Source: Eleusine coracana subsp. coracana (Eukaryota; Streptophyta; Magnoliopsida; Poales; Poaceae). Taken from it: a stretch of DNA of 64,000 nucleotides. The stretch lies in assembly GCA_032690845.1 (NCBI GenBank), contig CM064422.1:6696001-6760000 (forward strand), in the 5' to 3' direction. Position 1 is the stretch's first letter. Each line of letters begins with the position of its first letter. The notes beneath the pieces are model-generated. The model did not search any database and had not been told where the DNA came from. It worked only from the letters and a program-made list of their open reading frames with translations. The translations under genes were made by a program, and so were the position numbers. Shown in pieces: positions 11,901 through 22,150 of the stretch.

Positions 11901-13178
11901 TATCATCAAGTGACAACAAATAAAGCCTATCTTGTAAAGACGTAAAACCAATGCATTCATTATTGAACAAGAGTTCACATTTGCCATTACCAAAATGACA
12001 ATCATATCCATCAAAATCAAGATGCAATACACTTATTAAGTTTCTTTGTAACGAAGGTACATAAAAGATATCATGGAGACTAAGAACAAAGCCATCTCTA
12101 AGCTCTAGGTGAAAATCCCCTATAGCTTCAACTTTGGCTTTTACTCCATTAGCCACTCTTATCGAACCTTCGCCTCTTTCCGTGGTTCTCGTCGTACTGA
12201 ACCCCTGTAAACAATTTGCAACATGAATAGTCACTCATAAATCAATCCACCATTTGGATCTAGAATAATTAATATACAAGGATTCATTTACAAAAGTAAT
12301 CATGTTCTCACCATTTCTTTTCATGAACAACTTCAGTCAGTCCGGACAATTCTTCTTGTAGTGTCCTTTCTTGTTGCAGTGCATGCATGTGTCCTTGTCC
12401 ACTACAACTTGTCCTTCCTGAGGCCTATGCTGTTGCTTGCCCATAGGCTTAGAGTAAAAGACCAGTTTCTTTTGTTGTGGCTGCTGCTTGCCTTTGTTCT
12501 TGTTATCTTTTACATAGTGGACAGAACCACCATGTTTAGCCTTGAACCTATCCTCCTCTTGAACACTGTTGGTAATAAGCTACTCAAAGGTCCACTTATC
12601 TGGGTTCATATTGTAGTTTGAGACAAAATTCTCAAACTCATCTGGTAAAGACAACAACACAAAATAAACCAGGAGGTCTTCATCAATCTTCAGATTCACA
12701 TTCTTTAGATTTTCAGCTAAACTGTTCATGTTTAGAATATGATCTCTTATGCCACTACCAGTGTACTTTCATTCACCAGTTGTCTTATCATCTGAGTGGC
12801 ATAAGTCTTGGAAGACCCAGTAAACTGGTTCTCCACCCTCTGTAGAAAACCCTTTACTGTGTCTTCATTCTGGATTGAGCCCATAATAGCGGGCTCAATC
12901 ATGTTCTTGACAAGTGCCAAGCACTTCTTGTTGTCAAGAACCCATTGTCTGTGCTCGCGTTGAAAATGAGCTATATTGGAAGCATTATCTAACTGTCTTT
13001 GGTGTCAAGCAGCATCCGTTTCTTCTGTGCCCCTGATGAGCTCAGGGGACTCTGTTGGACACGCGGTAGTCATTACCCAGTCCATCTCGCCCATAACAAA
13101 GGCAAGATCTACCTTTCTTATCCATTTGTCATAGTTGTCCCCTTTTAGGATTGGGATCTGGGGAAGGAAAGCCATCAT
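8999..13178 (-). pseudogene. copia-3 gag-pol polyprotein, decayed
   Basis: A minus-strand ATG at 13178 opens a gag with the KGDNYDKWIRKV-type N-terminus of plant copia elements. A CX2CX4HX4C knuckle (CMHCNKKGHYKKNC) lies at about 12340-12391. Protease and the integrase zinc domain follow at 12240-11660, then the integrase core at 11570-10700. RT runs 10640-9740 with YVDD at 9911-9922. RNase H runs 9430-9060 (YSDSDF and a D at LYCDNEPA). The C-terminus has the usual ADPLxKGLPP..F..HV.GMG signature and stops at 8999. Stops and frameshifts occur in gag, near 12230, at 11660, at 10670 and at 9830-9720. A 15-base C tract at 11389-11403 breaks the integrase core beside its aspartate motif. Confidence 0.9.
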
Positions 13179-13820
13179 GGTTGCTCCTGAAATTAATCAT
13201 GAAAAATAAGAACAAAAATAACATATAAAATTCTACCATGTATGTATTAAACCTACATCACCGTTGGACAGAAAATAGGCATAATACATAAACCATCATT
13301 AATATAGCTTTGTAATTAACAACATTGGTAATAAAATTACAATGACATATACTCTGAAAATTAATGCTCCTAAAATTAAATTCTCCCATTGGTTTGAAAT
13401 TTAATTTTAGAAAATATCAATTTTAATAATAATAATAAATTCTATACACTTGCAGCAGAAAACCTGGCACACAATATGCATGAGTAGTAGCATAACATCT
13501 TAATTTACACTAGAAAAATAATCTCGTTGGTTTATTAAATTCTGGTAAAAAATTGACATAAAACCAGTCAAAACTGATAAAAACAGCTACTGTGCATCTT
13601 TTCTATGATTTTGGCCCAAAACAAAAAAAAAATGGCCCATAACCCACTTCGCGCACGCCCATACGCGCGTGGCCATTTGGCCCAGTTTGACCCACCTTGT
13701 CAGCCTTTCCGCCTGCTTTTGCGCTTCCGCGCGCCCGCTTGGGCCTTCAGCCTGACAGCCAATGGCTGGGCTGCCAAACTGGCCTAGCATGGCTCCGCAC
13801 GCATCCCTCCCCGCGTGAAT

Positions 13821-13850
13821 CTCAGCCGTCCATCTCGATGGACGGCTGAG
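13821..13850. other. Perfect 13 bp stem, 4-base loop hairpin in copia-3 leader
   Basis: CTCAGCCGTCCAT is followed by CTCG and by its exact reverse complement. Its place in the transcribed leader between primer site and gag is where packaging or dimerisation hairpins are found in retroelements. That role is inference only. Confidence 0.7.
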
Positions 13851-14375
13851 CGAGCTTTTCGCTTGAACAAAACGGCGCCGCGGCCGTGTTTTCCCAAACC
13901 CTTTTCCATTCTTCCCTTTGCTCTCTCTCTCTCTGCTCTTTCGCTCCCGAGTGCTGCGGCAGCGCGCGATGCCCGTCGGCAAGGGCAGCCGGAGCGGCGT
14001 CGACGGCGAGAAGAGAAGAGGATACGAAAGGTCTTGGGGCGCCGCCGCAAGGGCCCTCGCCGGCGCGCGCGTTCGCCCGCGAGCGAGTGCGTCGCCGTCG
14101 AGGGTCCTTATGACCGGTGCCCTTGTTCATGCGACGTCGGCGAGTCGGCTTCAACTCATCGGCGGGGAGGAGATCCAGGTAAGCCCAGAACTCCACTGTG
14201 CGCCTCTGCTTTCTTGGGTCTGTAACCCTAACCCTAGGGTTAAGGTTTCGGGTTTGGGGATTCTGTGGGGTTGGGTCATGATCTCTTGTGGACTCGGTAA
14301 ATCTTTTGACTCCCTTTTTGTTTTTTGACCAATCGAAAACAGTCTCTGCCCGCAAACTAGATCTAGCACTAGTCA

Positions 14376-14388
14376 GCTCATGATACCA
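14376..14388 (-). promoter_or_regulatory. copia-3 primer-binding site (initiator tRNA-Met type)
   Basis: On the minus strand TGGTATCATGAGC lies two bases inside the right LTR. It matches the TGGTATCAGAGC-type site used by most plant copia elements apart from one extra base. This fixes the transcriptional orientation as minus. Confidence 0.85.
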
Positions 14389-14390
14389 AT

Positions 14391-14839
14391 TGTTAGACAC
14401 TATTCTGATGCCTAGGGCCAGACGCTAGCGAGGGAAACATGGGTAGCAGGTTCTGAGTACGGATCTAGGGAAAGAGGAGAGAGAGAGAGGAGTACCTGGG
14501 TTGTGAGGAAGAGGAGCAGGTGCCATCGCGGGAAGGGCCGGAGTCGAGGCAGAGGCTGCGACGGTGTCGGTTCCTGTCATCGAGATCGGTGGAGATGAGA
14601 TCGGCGCGGCGGCGGCAGTGGAGAGCTTCCCGTCGCTGGCTGCGCCCTTCCTTGTGATCAGATTAGGGTTCTGTGGAAGAGACTTGGTGGCGGCGTTCAA
14701 CTTGGGTGAGTGTGCCCCGGCGTACTCCCTCCTTTTATTTGGCGCGGTGCGATGGGGACCCACCAACCAGAGAAGGGTTGGGACACCCCCGATCAGGGCG
14801 TGATCTGGGAGTTGGGTCCAACGTGGAGATCTACTAACA
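14391..14839 (-). repeat. copia-3 5' LTR (right copy)
   Basis: The 449 bp right LTR runs from TGTTAGACAC to TACTAACA and is followed by the TSD GTTCA. In minus orientation it is the upstream, promoter-bearing copy. Confidence 0.93.
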
Positions 14840-14844
14840 GTTCA

Positions 14845-16039
14845 GAGGTTGTCGCTGCGGAGCTCTTTCGGCTGTTGTTGAATGTCGAGAAAGTTTAGAA
14901 GAACTTAATGTTACTTCTTGCCACCACTTATTTAATGGCAATGTTTTGATGACGATTTGAAGCTCTTTTAAGAGGAATGGTGAACGAGACACAGAGAGAG
15001 AAGTCGTAGATCATTTTGCTTTTTTCAGAGCGATCAATATATGCGTACCCAATCGAAGCTTGAGGGGTGTTGACCGTGGCTGGGGGGGGGGGGGGGGGGG
15101 GGGGGGAGATTGGAATTCAGGCATCCCAACTTATGGTACCCTATTTCTTTTACTTTAGGGCTTTCTTATGTTATTTGTGCTCATACTTTGTATCTTGGAT
15201 GAAATTTAATGAAAATAATAAAACAGTGCAGCCAATTTGATTATACTCATTTGGAGCTTGAATTCAAATAATGAAATTCAAACATAAGAAAATTACACTA
15301 TAAAAGTTATATTCAACTTTAGTGTAGGTTATTTCCCTATAATTTGGTTAAACTAAATTGTTTCATTGCAAAAATGCAAAGTTTGAAATTTGAGTGAACT
15401 TTATTTATATTTCAATACAAAATTGAGGGTGTAACATAACCTGCAACAATAGTTAATTAAGCATTTGATGAATTACTTGTCATCCTGACTTCTACTAGGT
15501 TAATTAAACATTTCGTGAATTTTGACAAACCGTCTGTCCATGTTCATTGATAGTTTTATAAATCTTGAGATATAAAAAGCTCTTAGATTAGAAATAAGGT
15601 GTAAAAGGAGGGAATATATTCTTAAAACTCCTAGCAACGTACAAACACTTTGCTAGTTTTTATTAATCTTTTTCTTTCCGCAGCCGGGCCGGTGTTGCCG
15701 CTCGACCAGGTTATTTTGATTTTTTTTCGTTTTTTTTTCTACACCACTCGGCCAAGGTGGTTGGGAGCATCATGTTTTTGCCTCTTTTTTTTTTCACAAC
15801 CGGGCTTCTCGGCCATGCCAACATTGGCTCAAGAAGAAAGAAGTACCATTTTCACTTTATTTTTTCAGATTTAGAAGGAGATAGGTTTGGGCTACTGCAC
15901 AACTGATTTTTTTTTCTCAACACTTTCATCATTTTTTTCCAAATTTCAATATTATTTTTATCATTAATACAGCAACAAAATTTCTGAATAAATATAGTAG
16001 AGGTTTAGAGAAAAAACATTTTTTTTCCAAACTGAAGCA
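14845..16039. other. Unassigned AT-rich interval with a 25 bp G tract
   Basis: No gene was recognised. There is a run of 25 G at 15082-15106, then AT-rich sequence with several poly(T) runs (15720-15930). The short open frame near 15650-15870 is T-rich and shows no domain. Confidence 0.5.
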
Positions 16040-16312
16040 ACCTATAAGTATTAAAAAATAAACATCAGTGACAAAAATCCTTAGTTGCGATGATTGATTA
16101 GTGTCATAAAATTACAACATTCCTAATTTGTTTCTTATGACAATAAATGGTTTGTCACAATATTACATTGGCTTAGTTTGTGATGATTTCTATACGATTT
16201 TTGTCAAATCAATTTCACTAAATACAACAAAATGTTGTAAAATAAATTACTATGTGATGTTTTTATGAAATGTTACTCTATAATCATCGTAGAATGTTAT
16301 ATTCTTGTAGTG
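16040..16312. mobile_element. One end of a CACTA-type transposon
   Basis: The right border TTCTTGTAGTG is the reverse complement of CACTACAAGAA, the classic CACTA terminal repeat. Inward of it are many short inverted and direct copies of a TTGTCA/TGACAA-like subterminal motif (TGTCATAAA, TATGACAAT, TTGTCACAA, TTTGTCAAA). No matching left end was found, so the left limit given here is only where the subterminal repeats fade. Confidence 0.5.
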
Positions 16313-16959
16313 GACGAAGGATTGGCATCAACTCGGTGAAGAGGGAGGATGAGGTGAACCATGGAAAATGGACCCGTTAGGGTTAGTTTGATTTATGTTT
16401 TTATAGATACATATTTTGTTTAGGAATAAACCTAATCCGCTTTTAGGAATGAAAGAGTTCCATCAATTTGGATGGGATCCCTTGCATGGGATTATAAATA
16501 TGTAAGATCACTTGTATGACAAAAAATAATCACAACCAATATAACTCGCCGCATGGCCACCCTTTTTTCTGTTTTTGAGGAGTTCTCATCTCGAGTGGGC
16601 TGCATCGACTCCTATCTTGGCGAGAGGTTTGGATTCATGAACTTTGATAATTTTATTGACTTTAATTAATATTTTCTCATTAATTTAATATTTCAATTAT
16701 AATAGATGTGATTAGTAATTATTTGATAATGAGCTTGAAATTGGATTTGTTGCATCGACCGTTTGTCTTGATAGAAATCGATCTAAAAGAATTCAGATGA
16801 GTGGTGGAAGGACTAGAAAACAATAGTTTTATTTGTAGTTTTATAAAGGGTATGGTTGTAATACATGTAGTGCATATCCAGCCAATCCGACGGCTGAAAA
16901 TTCTTTAATGTCGTGGCATGACATTTTGTGTGGGAACATATATATGTGTTTCAGAGATA
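16313..16959. other. Non-coding AT-rich interval
   Basis: No open frame of note and no repeat boundary could be fixed here. Confidence 0.5.
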
Positions 16960-16961
16960 TA

Positions 16962-17257
16962 CTCTCTTCATACTTCAAAAAGAAGTCGATTAATAAGACA
17001 TAATTTAGCATACCACAGATTGATTAATTAGAAGGTATTTTCCTCTCTATCCCTATTAAAAACGTCTTGAAACCAGTCTAATCAATAATATGTGATCACT
17101 TGAGGGGCTATTGTTGTGTATGAAAAGTGCTTAACCTATAAGGTTGTTAGTTCAATTCTCTACAACTACAATATTTTTTATTGTTTTTTAAAAATACGAC
17201 TTCTTAAAAAGAAGTTATGGAACCAGAACGACTTTTTAAAAAAAAAGTATGAAGAGA
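16962..17257. mobile_element. TA-flanked MITE, about 296 bp
   Basis: The ends are inverted: CTCTCTTCATACTT on the left and AAGTATGAAGAGAG on the right, each flanked by TA (16960-16961 and 17258-17259). Poly(A) then CGACTTnTT continues the symmetry inward. TA duplication and size fit a Tc1/mariner-type MITE, though the ends are not the canonical Stowaway CTCCCTCCGT. Confidence 0.75.
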
Positions 17258-18523
17258 GTATTAATTAAGCCAACCATCCGTACTTGCTATGCAGCCGTAT
17301 CAAGTTTTAAATCTGGTCCAGGAGGAAATTTTCTTTATTTAGGGGCCAAGCAAGGAGCTTGGTTGGTCAGCAGCTTCGGTTAAGAACTCTGTCACGTAGG
17401 TTCAATTATCATGCAAGGAACACCCAGGCCTTATATGCCTCTAATGAAGGCCGGGGTTTAAATACTTTTTTTTTCTAAAAAGAAATTTTGCTTGTGGTAA
17501 GCGGCGCGTGGAGGTCCCAAGTTTTTTTTCTCTCGAAATCTTTATCTTAATGTTCTCTCGAAAAAAGATCCATGTAATTGTTTTCTCGTTAAACGACATA
17601 GCAGTGCTCATGCTAATTTCAAAAAGAAAATTCCATCAATTATGGTCGTGTCAGAAGCAATGATGAACGTAGAAGATAAAAGCATCCACAATCTATCGAC
17701 GCTTGAAATATCAAATCAGAGACATGCAAGGACCGATGTCTTGTTTTTTTGTTTGTCCACAATCTTAGTACCGATGCTTCAAAAAGAGAGACCCACTTAA
17801 TTGCAGCAATATGACACTGAGTAGAGAGAGAAAGATTCTATGCACCCGGTGCTTTTACATTCATGGATTCTTATTATTTCTTCTCAAGCACCGATGGCTG
17901 TAGTGGTTAGCACCGATGCTTGCATAAAAAAGTTGGAAAAAAATGGATTAAAGCATCGACCACTGTGGGTCAGGGCCGTCTCTATGAATTTGTGGCCCCA
18001 GTGCGAAATAGATAACGGGATCCTAAAATTTAAAGATTCATATGTCAAAATTAAACTTTTAGCAAACTATGTTTAAGTTTATTATGAGTTATAATACTTA
18101 CGGATTTATCAAATATTAACTTTGAAAGAGTTAGGGACTACTTTATATCTCTAGAAGACAGCTCGCAACTGTCGTGATTACTCGATTGGTTTGCCTGGTC
18201 TAGGCAATCACGAGATCAGGGCTCTCTTCGATGGACGATGGGCCAAACTGATTATAAGAAGTAAAACAACTCACAGCTAAGAAGGCCAAAGCTGAGGAAG
18301 AAAACGAACTGTTCAGTCTTCTTTTTCCTGAGTAATATATTCCAATGGAGGTCGCTTGGTTTATCAATGACGGCTAGTCGGAGGCGGAGCTTGATGGAAC
18401 AAGAAACTGATGAAGGGAGTTGGCGAAAAATCAAGATATGACCCTTCATCAGAGCTCCACCACTGATCGGATTCATTTTTCTTTCTATAAATTAGCTAAG
18501 GTAATGAGAAATTAGGGGCCCCA
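17258..18523. other. Non-coding interval, possible SINE-like piece
   Basis: At about 17341-17480 a stretch with a weak tRNA B-box-like AGGTTCAATTATC ends in a T-rich tail. It lies between two GAAATTTT copies, which is suggestive of a degenerate tRNA-derived SINE but not convincing. Between 17680 and 17950 AGCACCGATG(G/C)-like words recur. A CAGGGCCGTCTCT sequence at about 17968 resembles a hAT terminus without a visible partner. No gene was recognised. Confidence 0.3.
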
Positions 18524-18532
18524 ACTTTTTGG

Positions 18533-19462
18533 GAAAAAAATTCTCTACAGCCAGGCTGCAAACCTTCACCCGTGCAGCCCCGTCTCGATGTATGCCACGT
18601 GTCCAAAGAACGCCGATCTGAAGCAGCGCAACCGCAACTCCCTCGACAGCAATTTCCGGAGAGCAAGCGCGGCTCTAGCTGGACTCCCTCGGTGTTGGCT
18701 CGGCTTCCGCTGGTAGCTTGGGAAAAGAAGAAAACGAAGATCTAGTGCAGCTCTAATCAGTTTTGATAGCACGGTCCTCTGGCCGCCATTGAGGAATGAC
18801 GTGTTCCTGCTGACTCTTGTGTTCCAGTTCTATCGGATCCTGCTATGTGCCCCGACCATCATCTCAAAAAATTGTTTTTTTTCGATTAGGAAATTTCGGT
18901 TTCATCAATCCGCAAGCATCTACTCAATGGGTGGCACTTTGAGGCATATTGTTAGCTGCAGCACACACCAATTGATTGAATCAAATGACACTACGAAGAT
19001 GCCACCGCCTATCCATTCAGAGGTCCGGCGGATGCATGCCCTCGAGGACATGCTCTACACCGTCATGCCAGTTTGCTAGTATGTGTTGATTTCTGATAGT
19101 CACTACTCACTACATCATTTCTTCTTTTAATTTCGTCTAGATAATTCCCAACTTAGAGCGCGGCAAGTCATTGCACTCACAAAACCATTTGCCTCGACGT
19201 CGTGGTCATCCTACGCCGGCGTCTGTATGATCTATGCTAGGAGAAGGACATGTGATGCTGTGTTTTTTCGGGTGAAGCCGGCTCAGTCTGTAGTACAAGA
19301 CTCCAGCCAAATTGAATCGGCCAGTTTTACTCGCTCGGGAATGAGTCGCTGAGCCGATAACTAACGAACTGAGCGGATTCATTTCTTTGAACACGTGGCA
19401 TACATTGAGACGGGGCTGCACGGGTGAAGGTTTGCAGCCCGTCTGCAGAGAATTTTTTTTCC
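18533..19462. mobile_element. Mutator-like element with long TIRs, Pack-MULE candidate
   Basis: Terminal inverted repeats of about 75 bp (18533-18607 and 19388-19462) share AAATTCTCT, GGTGAAGG-type and CCACGTG blocks in mirror order. They are flanked by the 9 bp direct repeat ACTTTTTGG (18524-18532 and 19463-19471). Nine-base duplications with long TIRs are the Mutator signature. The 780 bp between them has no transposase. It is richer in GC than its surroundings and contains a 96-residue open frame at 18789-19079 ending with an IHSEVRRMHALEDMLY stretch. The interior may be captured host DNA; the source was not recognised. Confidence 0.85.
18789..19079 (+). CDS. Open frame inside the Mutator-like element, unknown
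   Basis: The 96-codon open frame has an N-terminal hydrophobic stretch (FLLTLVFQFYRILL) and a hydrophilic C-terminal half. I do not recognise it. Its position between Mutator-type TIRs makes it a candidate captured exon rather than a gene in its own right, and it could also be chance. GT follows shortly after the stop, so a spliced continuation is possible but unproven. Confidence 0.25.
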   Translation: MRNDVFLLTLVFQFYRILLCAPTIISKNCFFSIRKFRFHQSASIYSMGGTLRHIVSCSTHQLIESNDTTKMPPPIHSEVRRMHALEDMLYTVMPVC

Positions 19463-19471
19463 ACTTTTTGG

Positions 19472-19945
19472 GGGGTCTTGTGCCTTCGTCCACTCTGGCC
19501 TTGCTAATCGACGGGCCTGCTGTGGGTGCTAAGGGAGTGCATGGTCTATCGTTTGGTGACTGTGGAAAAAGGACCGTGGGACCCGATTGGAAAGGGGACT
19601 CGTGGGTGATACAGAGAAAGCAAACACACATGAGATCTACTATGCTTAATTAGGGCATCAACAATAGTTTATTATAGCTACTGTTTGCAGCATTTTATCA
19701 GGTGTAAATAATAAAAAACTAAAAAAAGAAGGAAGATAGCTATTGAAGGAACATTGATGTATATATAAGACAAACGCTAGGTAGCGATCAACACATGTTA
19801 CTGGACGCGTTTTGTGGGCTGGGTTTGCCCTCCTCCGCCGTTGTCCCTGCTGCTGGTGGGTTAATAAAACTTCTACATATGAGTCCGTATTTGCTTTGAA
19901 CAGGATGCTAAAGCTAATCCATTCATACATATTTTTTGAGTTTGT
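19472..19945. other. Intergenic interval, no gene seen
   Basis: No recognised coding sequence. The first 150 bp are GC-rich, the rest AT-rich. The sequence runs into the TSD of element A. Confidence 0.5.
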
Positions 19946-19950
19946 CTACT

Positions 19951-22135
19951 TGAAAGTCCCTTGATGTCGTCTAGAGGGGGGGGGGGGGGGGGGGGGTTGA
20001 ATAGGCGTTTCTGAAATTTTAACAAAATTAAAACTGTTAAAACCGGTTGCACCGGTTTAGCAAACCGTTTACACCGGTTTTGTCAGAGAGCTTGGGATAA
20101 AGTAATTAATCAAGAGAAAGAACCAAGCACTCAAGATAGTCAAGCTATAAAAACAAAGATAGGAACCACCCCAATTAGATTCACAAAGAATAAACCTCAG
20201 AAAACAAACTTCCAAAATTGGACCCACCGGTTTGGCAAATCTGTTACACCGATTTTCCTGGAACAGAGAGAAATAAAACAAGTAGCACACTAACCAGAGG
20301 GGCTACACTAGTGTGAACTACACAGGAGAGCAACCAAGATACACATAAACTAGATTCACCAAGAATCTACACAATTTAGCACTTTGGTAAACCGGACCCA
20401 CCGGTTTCCACGGGGCAGAGAGAATAAAACAGGAAATGATTGCGTCCCATTTAGTTCTAGCAAACCTAAAGGTCTTAACACAACATGTAAGATCTAGAGC
20501 AAGTAATCACTAAGAGTACTAGCACAACTACACATGCAACCTATGAATCACAAATAGTGGAAGCACGAACTTAAGAAAGCAAACCAAATGAAGCACACGG
20601 AGAATTATTTGCCGAAGTTCAGATCCACCCCGTGAACCCTACGTCTCCGTTGAGGAAGCTTGAGCTGCTCACAAGGCACACTCTAAGCCAGGTCTCTTTC
20701 AACCGCTTTCCCCGATCCACTATCTTTGCTTCTTTCCTTGCGGAGGCGAAGCGGGCCTTCACAAACTTTCCCAAGGCTCACCACAAGCTTGGGAGCTCTA
20801 GGGTGACTCCTAGCCGACTAGGAGGATTCACCTCCAAGAGTAACAAATGCTTCACGGATTTGCAACGCAATGCTCAAATGCTCAAGTGTAGGATTTTCGT
20901 TTTTGTGCTCTCAATCTCAATCCCTCTCAACCCAATGCTTAGGATTTCTCACAAATCACTCAAACCTCACAAAGAGGTGTTGGGGAGAGCTCTACAAGGC
21001 TTTGGATGTATTTTCTTCGTGCACACAATCAGCCCCTTCAAAGGAGAGGGGAAGGAAGTATTTATACTTGTCCCCCAAAAACTAGCCGTTATACTGAACC
21101 AAACAAAATCGGTCCCACCGGTTTTCCTGAACTAGCCGTTACAGGTTTGAACCAAAACCGGTTCCTCCTGTTTGGTAAACCGGTTACACCGGTTTTTCCT
21201 GTCATAGTGAGAGTTAGTGTGAGTGTAGGTATTGTGTTTCTCTCATCTCACTTGGATTTTTTTTGAGCATTGAGACATTAAATGCAAACCATGTAGCATC
21301 CCTCTTGATAGAGCGGCATGCCTAAACTCAAGATTAAAATAAAAAACAACTCCTCAACTTGAGCTTGCATGATCATGAATTTTGCCACTTATTCTCTTTT
21401 AAGCTTCATGAGGGCTGCCACATGTGCTTTTGCTGAGCGTCATCACCTAGAGCTTGTGACTTGGAAACTCTTCAGTTATCATGTCCGTTTCTACCTTCTT
21501 GTTCACAAGTCACATTATATCTTCATATTCCAATAATGAATAATACTTGGAAATGTATGACCACATATAGCTTGATCGGTCCATCGCGATTGCGCTCCAC
21601 CTGCCCTTCACCATGGCTTGGGTCCCTCGGCGCCAAGACTCCATCTTACCCTTCTCCCGTCCATGGTCCATCACGGTCAAGTCATGCCAATCCTTCACCA
21701 TCTTGCTATCTTGAGCCACACATAACTTTGTATCATCGTTATGCCTTCTTTTCAATTCATGTTTGAAATATTGATTTGATCAAGTTGCTTCCAAGATTAA
21801 ATGCCATAGAGAAATAACACTTGATCACTTCTTTTTCTTGACAACACCAATTTGTTGAGACTATTTCATATCAATGGTTTTCATGTCTCATATTTACTTC
21901 AAATCTTGGCTTGTCATAGTATTGCTTATATGGACCTATTTATTTGACACTTCTCCATTTCATCACATAGGCCCATTTTCCTTACACAATCGTACACTTT
22001 GAAGATGATCATTTGTATCAATGCAACGCATGTTTTTCATATACAACCTGCTCATATACTCACAAAGAGGATTAGTTCTTTAATCATGTTGTCATACAAC
22101 CACCAAAACCCACTAGGGGCATAGATGCACTTTCA
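19951..22135 (-). repeat. Element A 3' LTR (complete)
   Basis: The 2185 bp LTR is delimited on the plus strand by TGAAAG and CTTTCA. It begins with a CTAGAGG...TGAATAGGCG block containing a 21-base G tract (19976-19996). ACCGGT-based dyads are scattered at 20040-20085, 20222-20265, 20392-20412 and 21105-21200. A block at 20620-20830 (ACGTCTCC, TTGAGG, GTCTCTTTCAACC, TTCACAAAC, GGCTCACCACAA) is also present in B and C, so it is a conserved family core. An open frame at 20632-21135 follows this block but shows no known domain. Confidence 0.85.
21059..21090 (-). promoter_or_regulatory. Core promoter of LTR A
   Basis: On the minus strand AACGGCTAGTTTTTGGGGG (21090-21072) precedes the TATA box TATAAATA (21066-21059), 24 bp start to start. 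The same block and spacing occur in LTRs B and C. A second copy of AACGGCTAGTT begins at 21140. ACCGGT dyads lie between and upstream of the two copies. Confidence 0.7.
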
Positions 22136-22150
22136 ATCTCCCCCTTTTTG
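22136..22150 (-). promoter_or_regulatory. Element A polypurine tract
   Basis: On the minus strand AAAAAGGGGGAGAT stands directly before the TGAAAG LTR border, as expected for the plus-strand primer. A second purine tract of similar make-up (AAAGGGGGAGAAAA) is at about 22747-22761 near the end of the protein gene. Confidence 0.85.

Larger units (their letters stand above)
13179..14390 (-). other. copia-3 long 5' leader, GC-rich in its middle
   Basis: About 1.2 kb separate the primer site from the gag ATG. The gag-proximal 400 bp are AT-rich. The part from about 13640 to 14250 is strongly GC-rich and includes GCGCGC and CGGCG runs and a TAACCCTAACCCTAGGG stretch. Several long open frames cross it on both strands but none resembles a known protein. 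It could be captured host DNA or a structured leader. Confidence 0.55.
8380..14839 (-). mobile_element. Ty1/copia LTR retrotransposon copia-3, minus orientation
   Basis: The LTRs begin TGTTAGACAC and end TCTACTAACA. The TSD is GTTCA at 8375-8379 and 14840-14844. The primer-binding site lies beside the right LTR and the polypurine tract beside the left LTR, so the element reads right to left. The internal region carries a decayed gag-pol with zinc knuckle, integrase, RT and RNase H. It also has an unusually long, GC-rich 1.2 kb leader. The LTRs (456 and 449 bp) are very similar, suggesting a younger insertion than its neighbours. Confidence 0.95.

Noticed and set aside
13822..14400. 192-codon minus-strand open frame and overlapping frames in the copia-3 leader
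   Set aside because: GC-rich sequence is open in several frames at once and no domain or codon pattern supports translation; kept only as a leader feature.
17100..17175. tRNA-like stretch inside the TA-flanked MITE
   Set aside because: A GTTAGTTCAATTCTC word resembles a B-box, but no cloverleaf with paired acceptor stem could be drawn.
17968..18532. hAT element starting CAGGGCCGTCTCT
   Set aside because: No inverse terminus and no 8 bp duplication found to the right.
20281..20420. ACCGGT motifs as simple microsatellite
   Set aside because: They are dispersed, dyad-symmetric and located at matching positions relative to the promoter; not a tandem simple repeat.
20632..21135. 167-codon open frame in the LTR of element A
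   Set aside because: The underlying block is conserved in LTRs B and C, but the frame is not open there, so conservation is at the DNA level.
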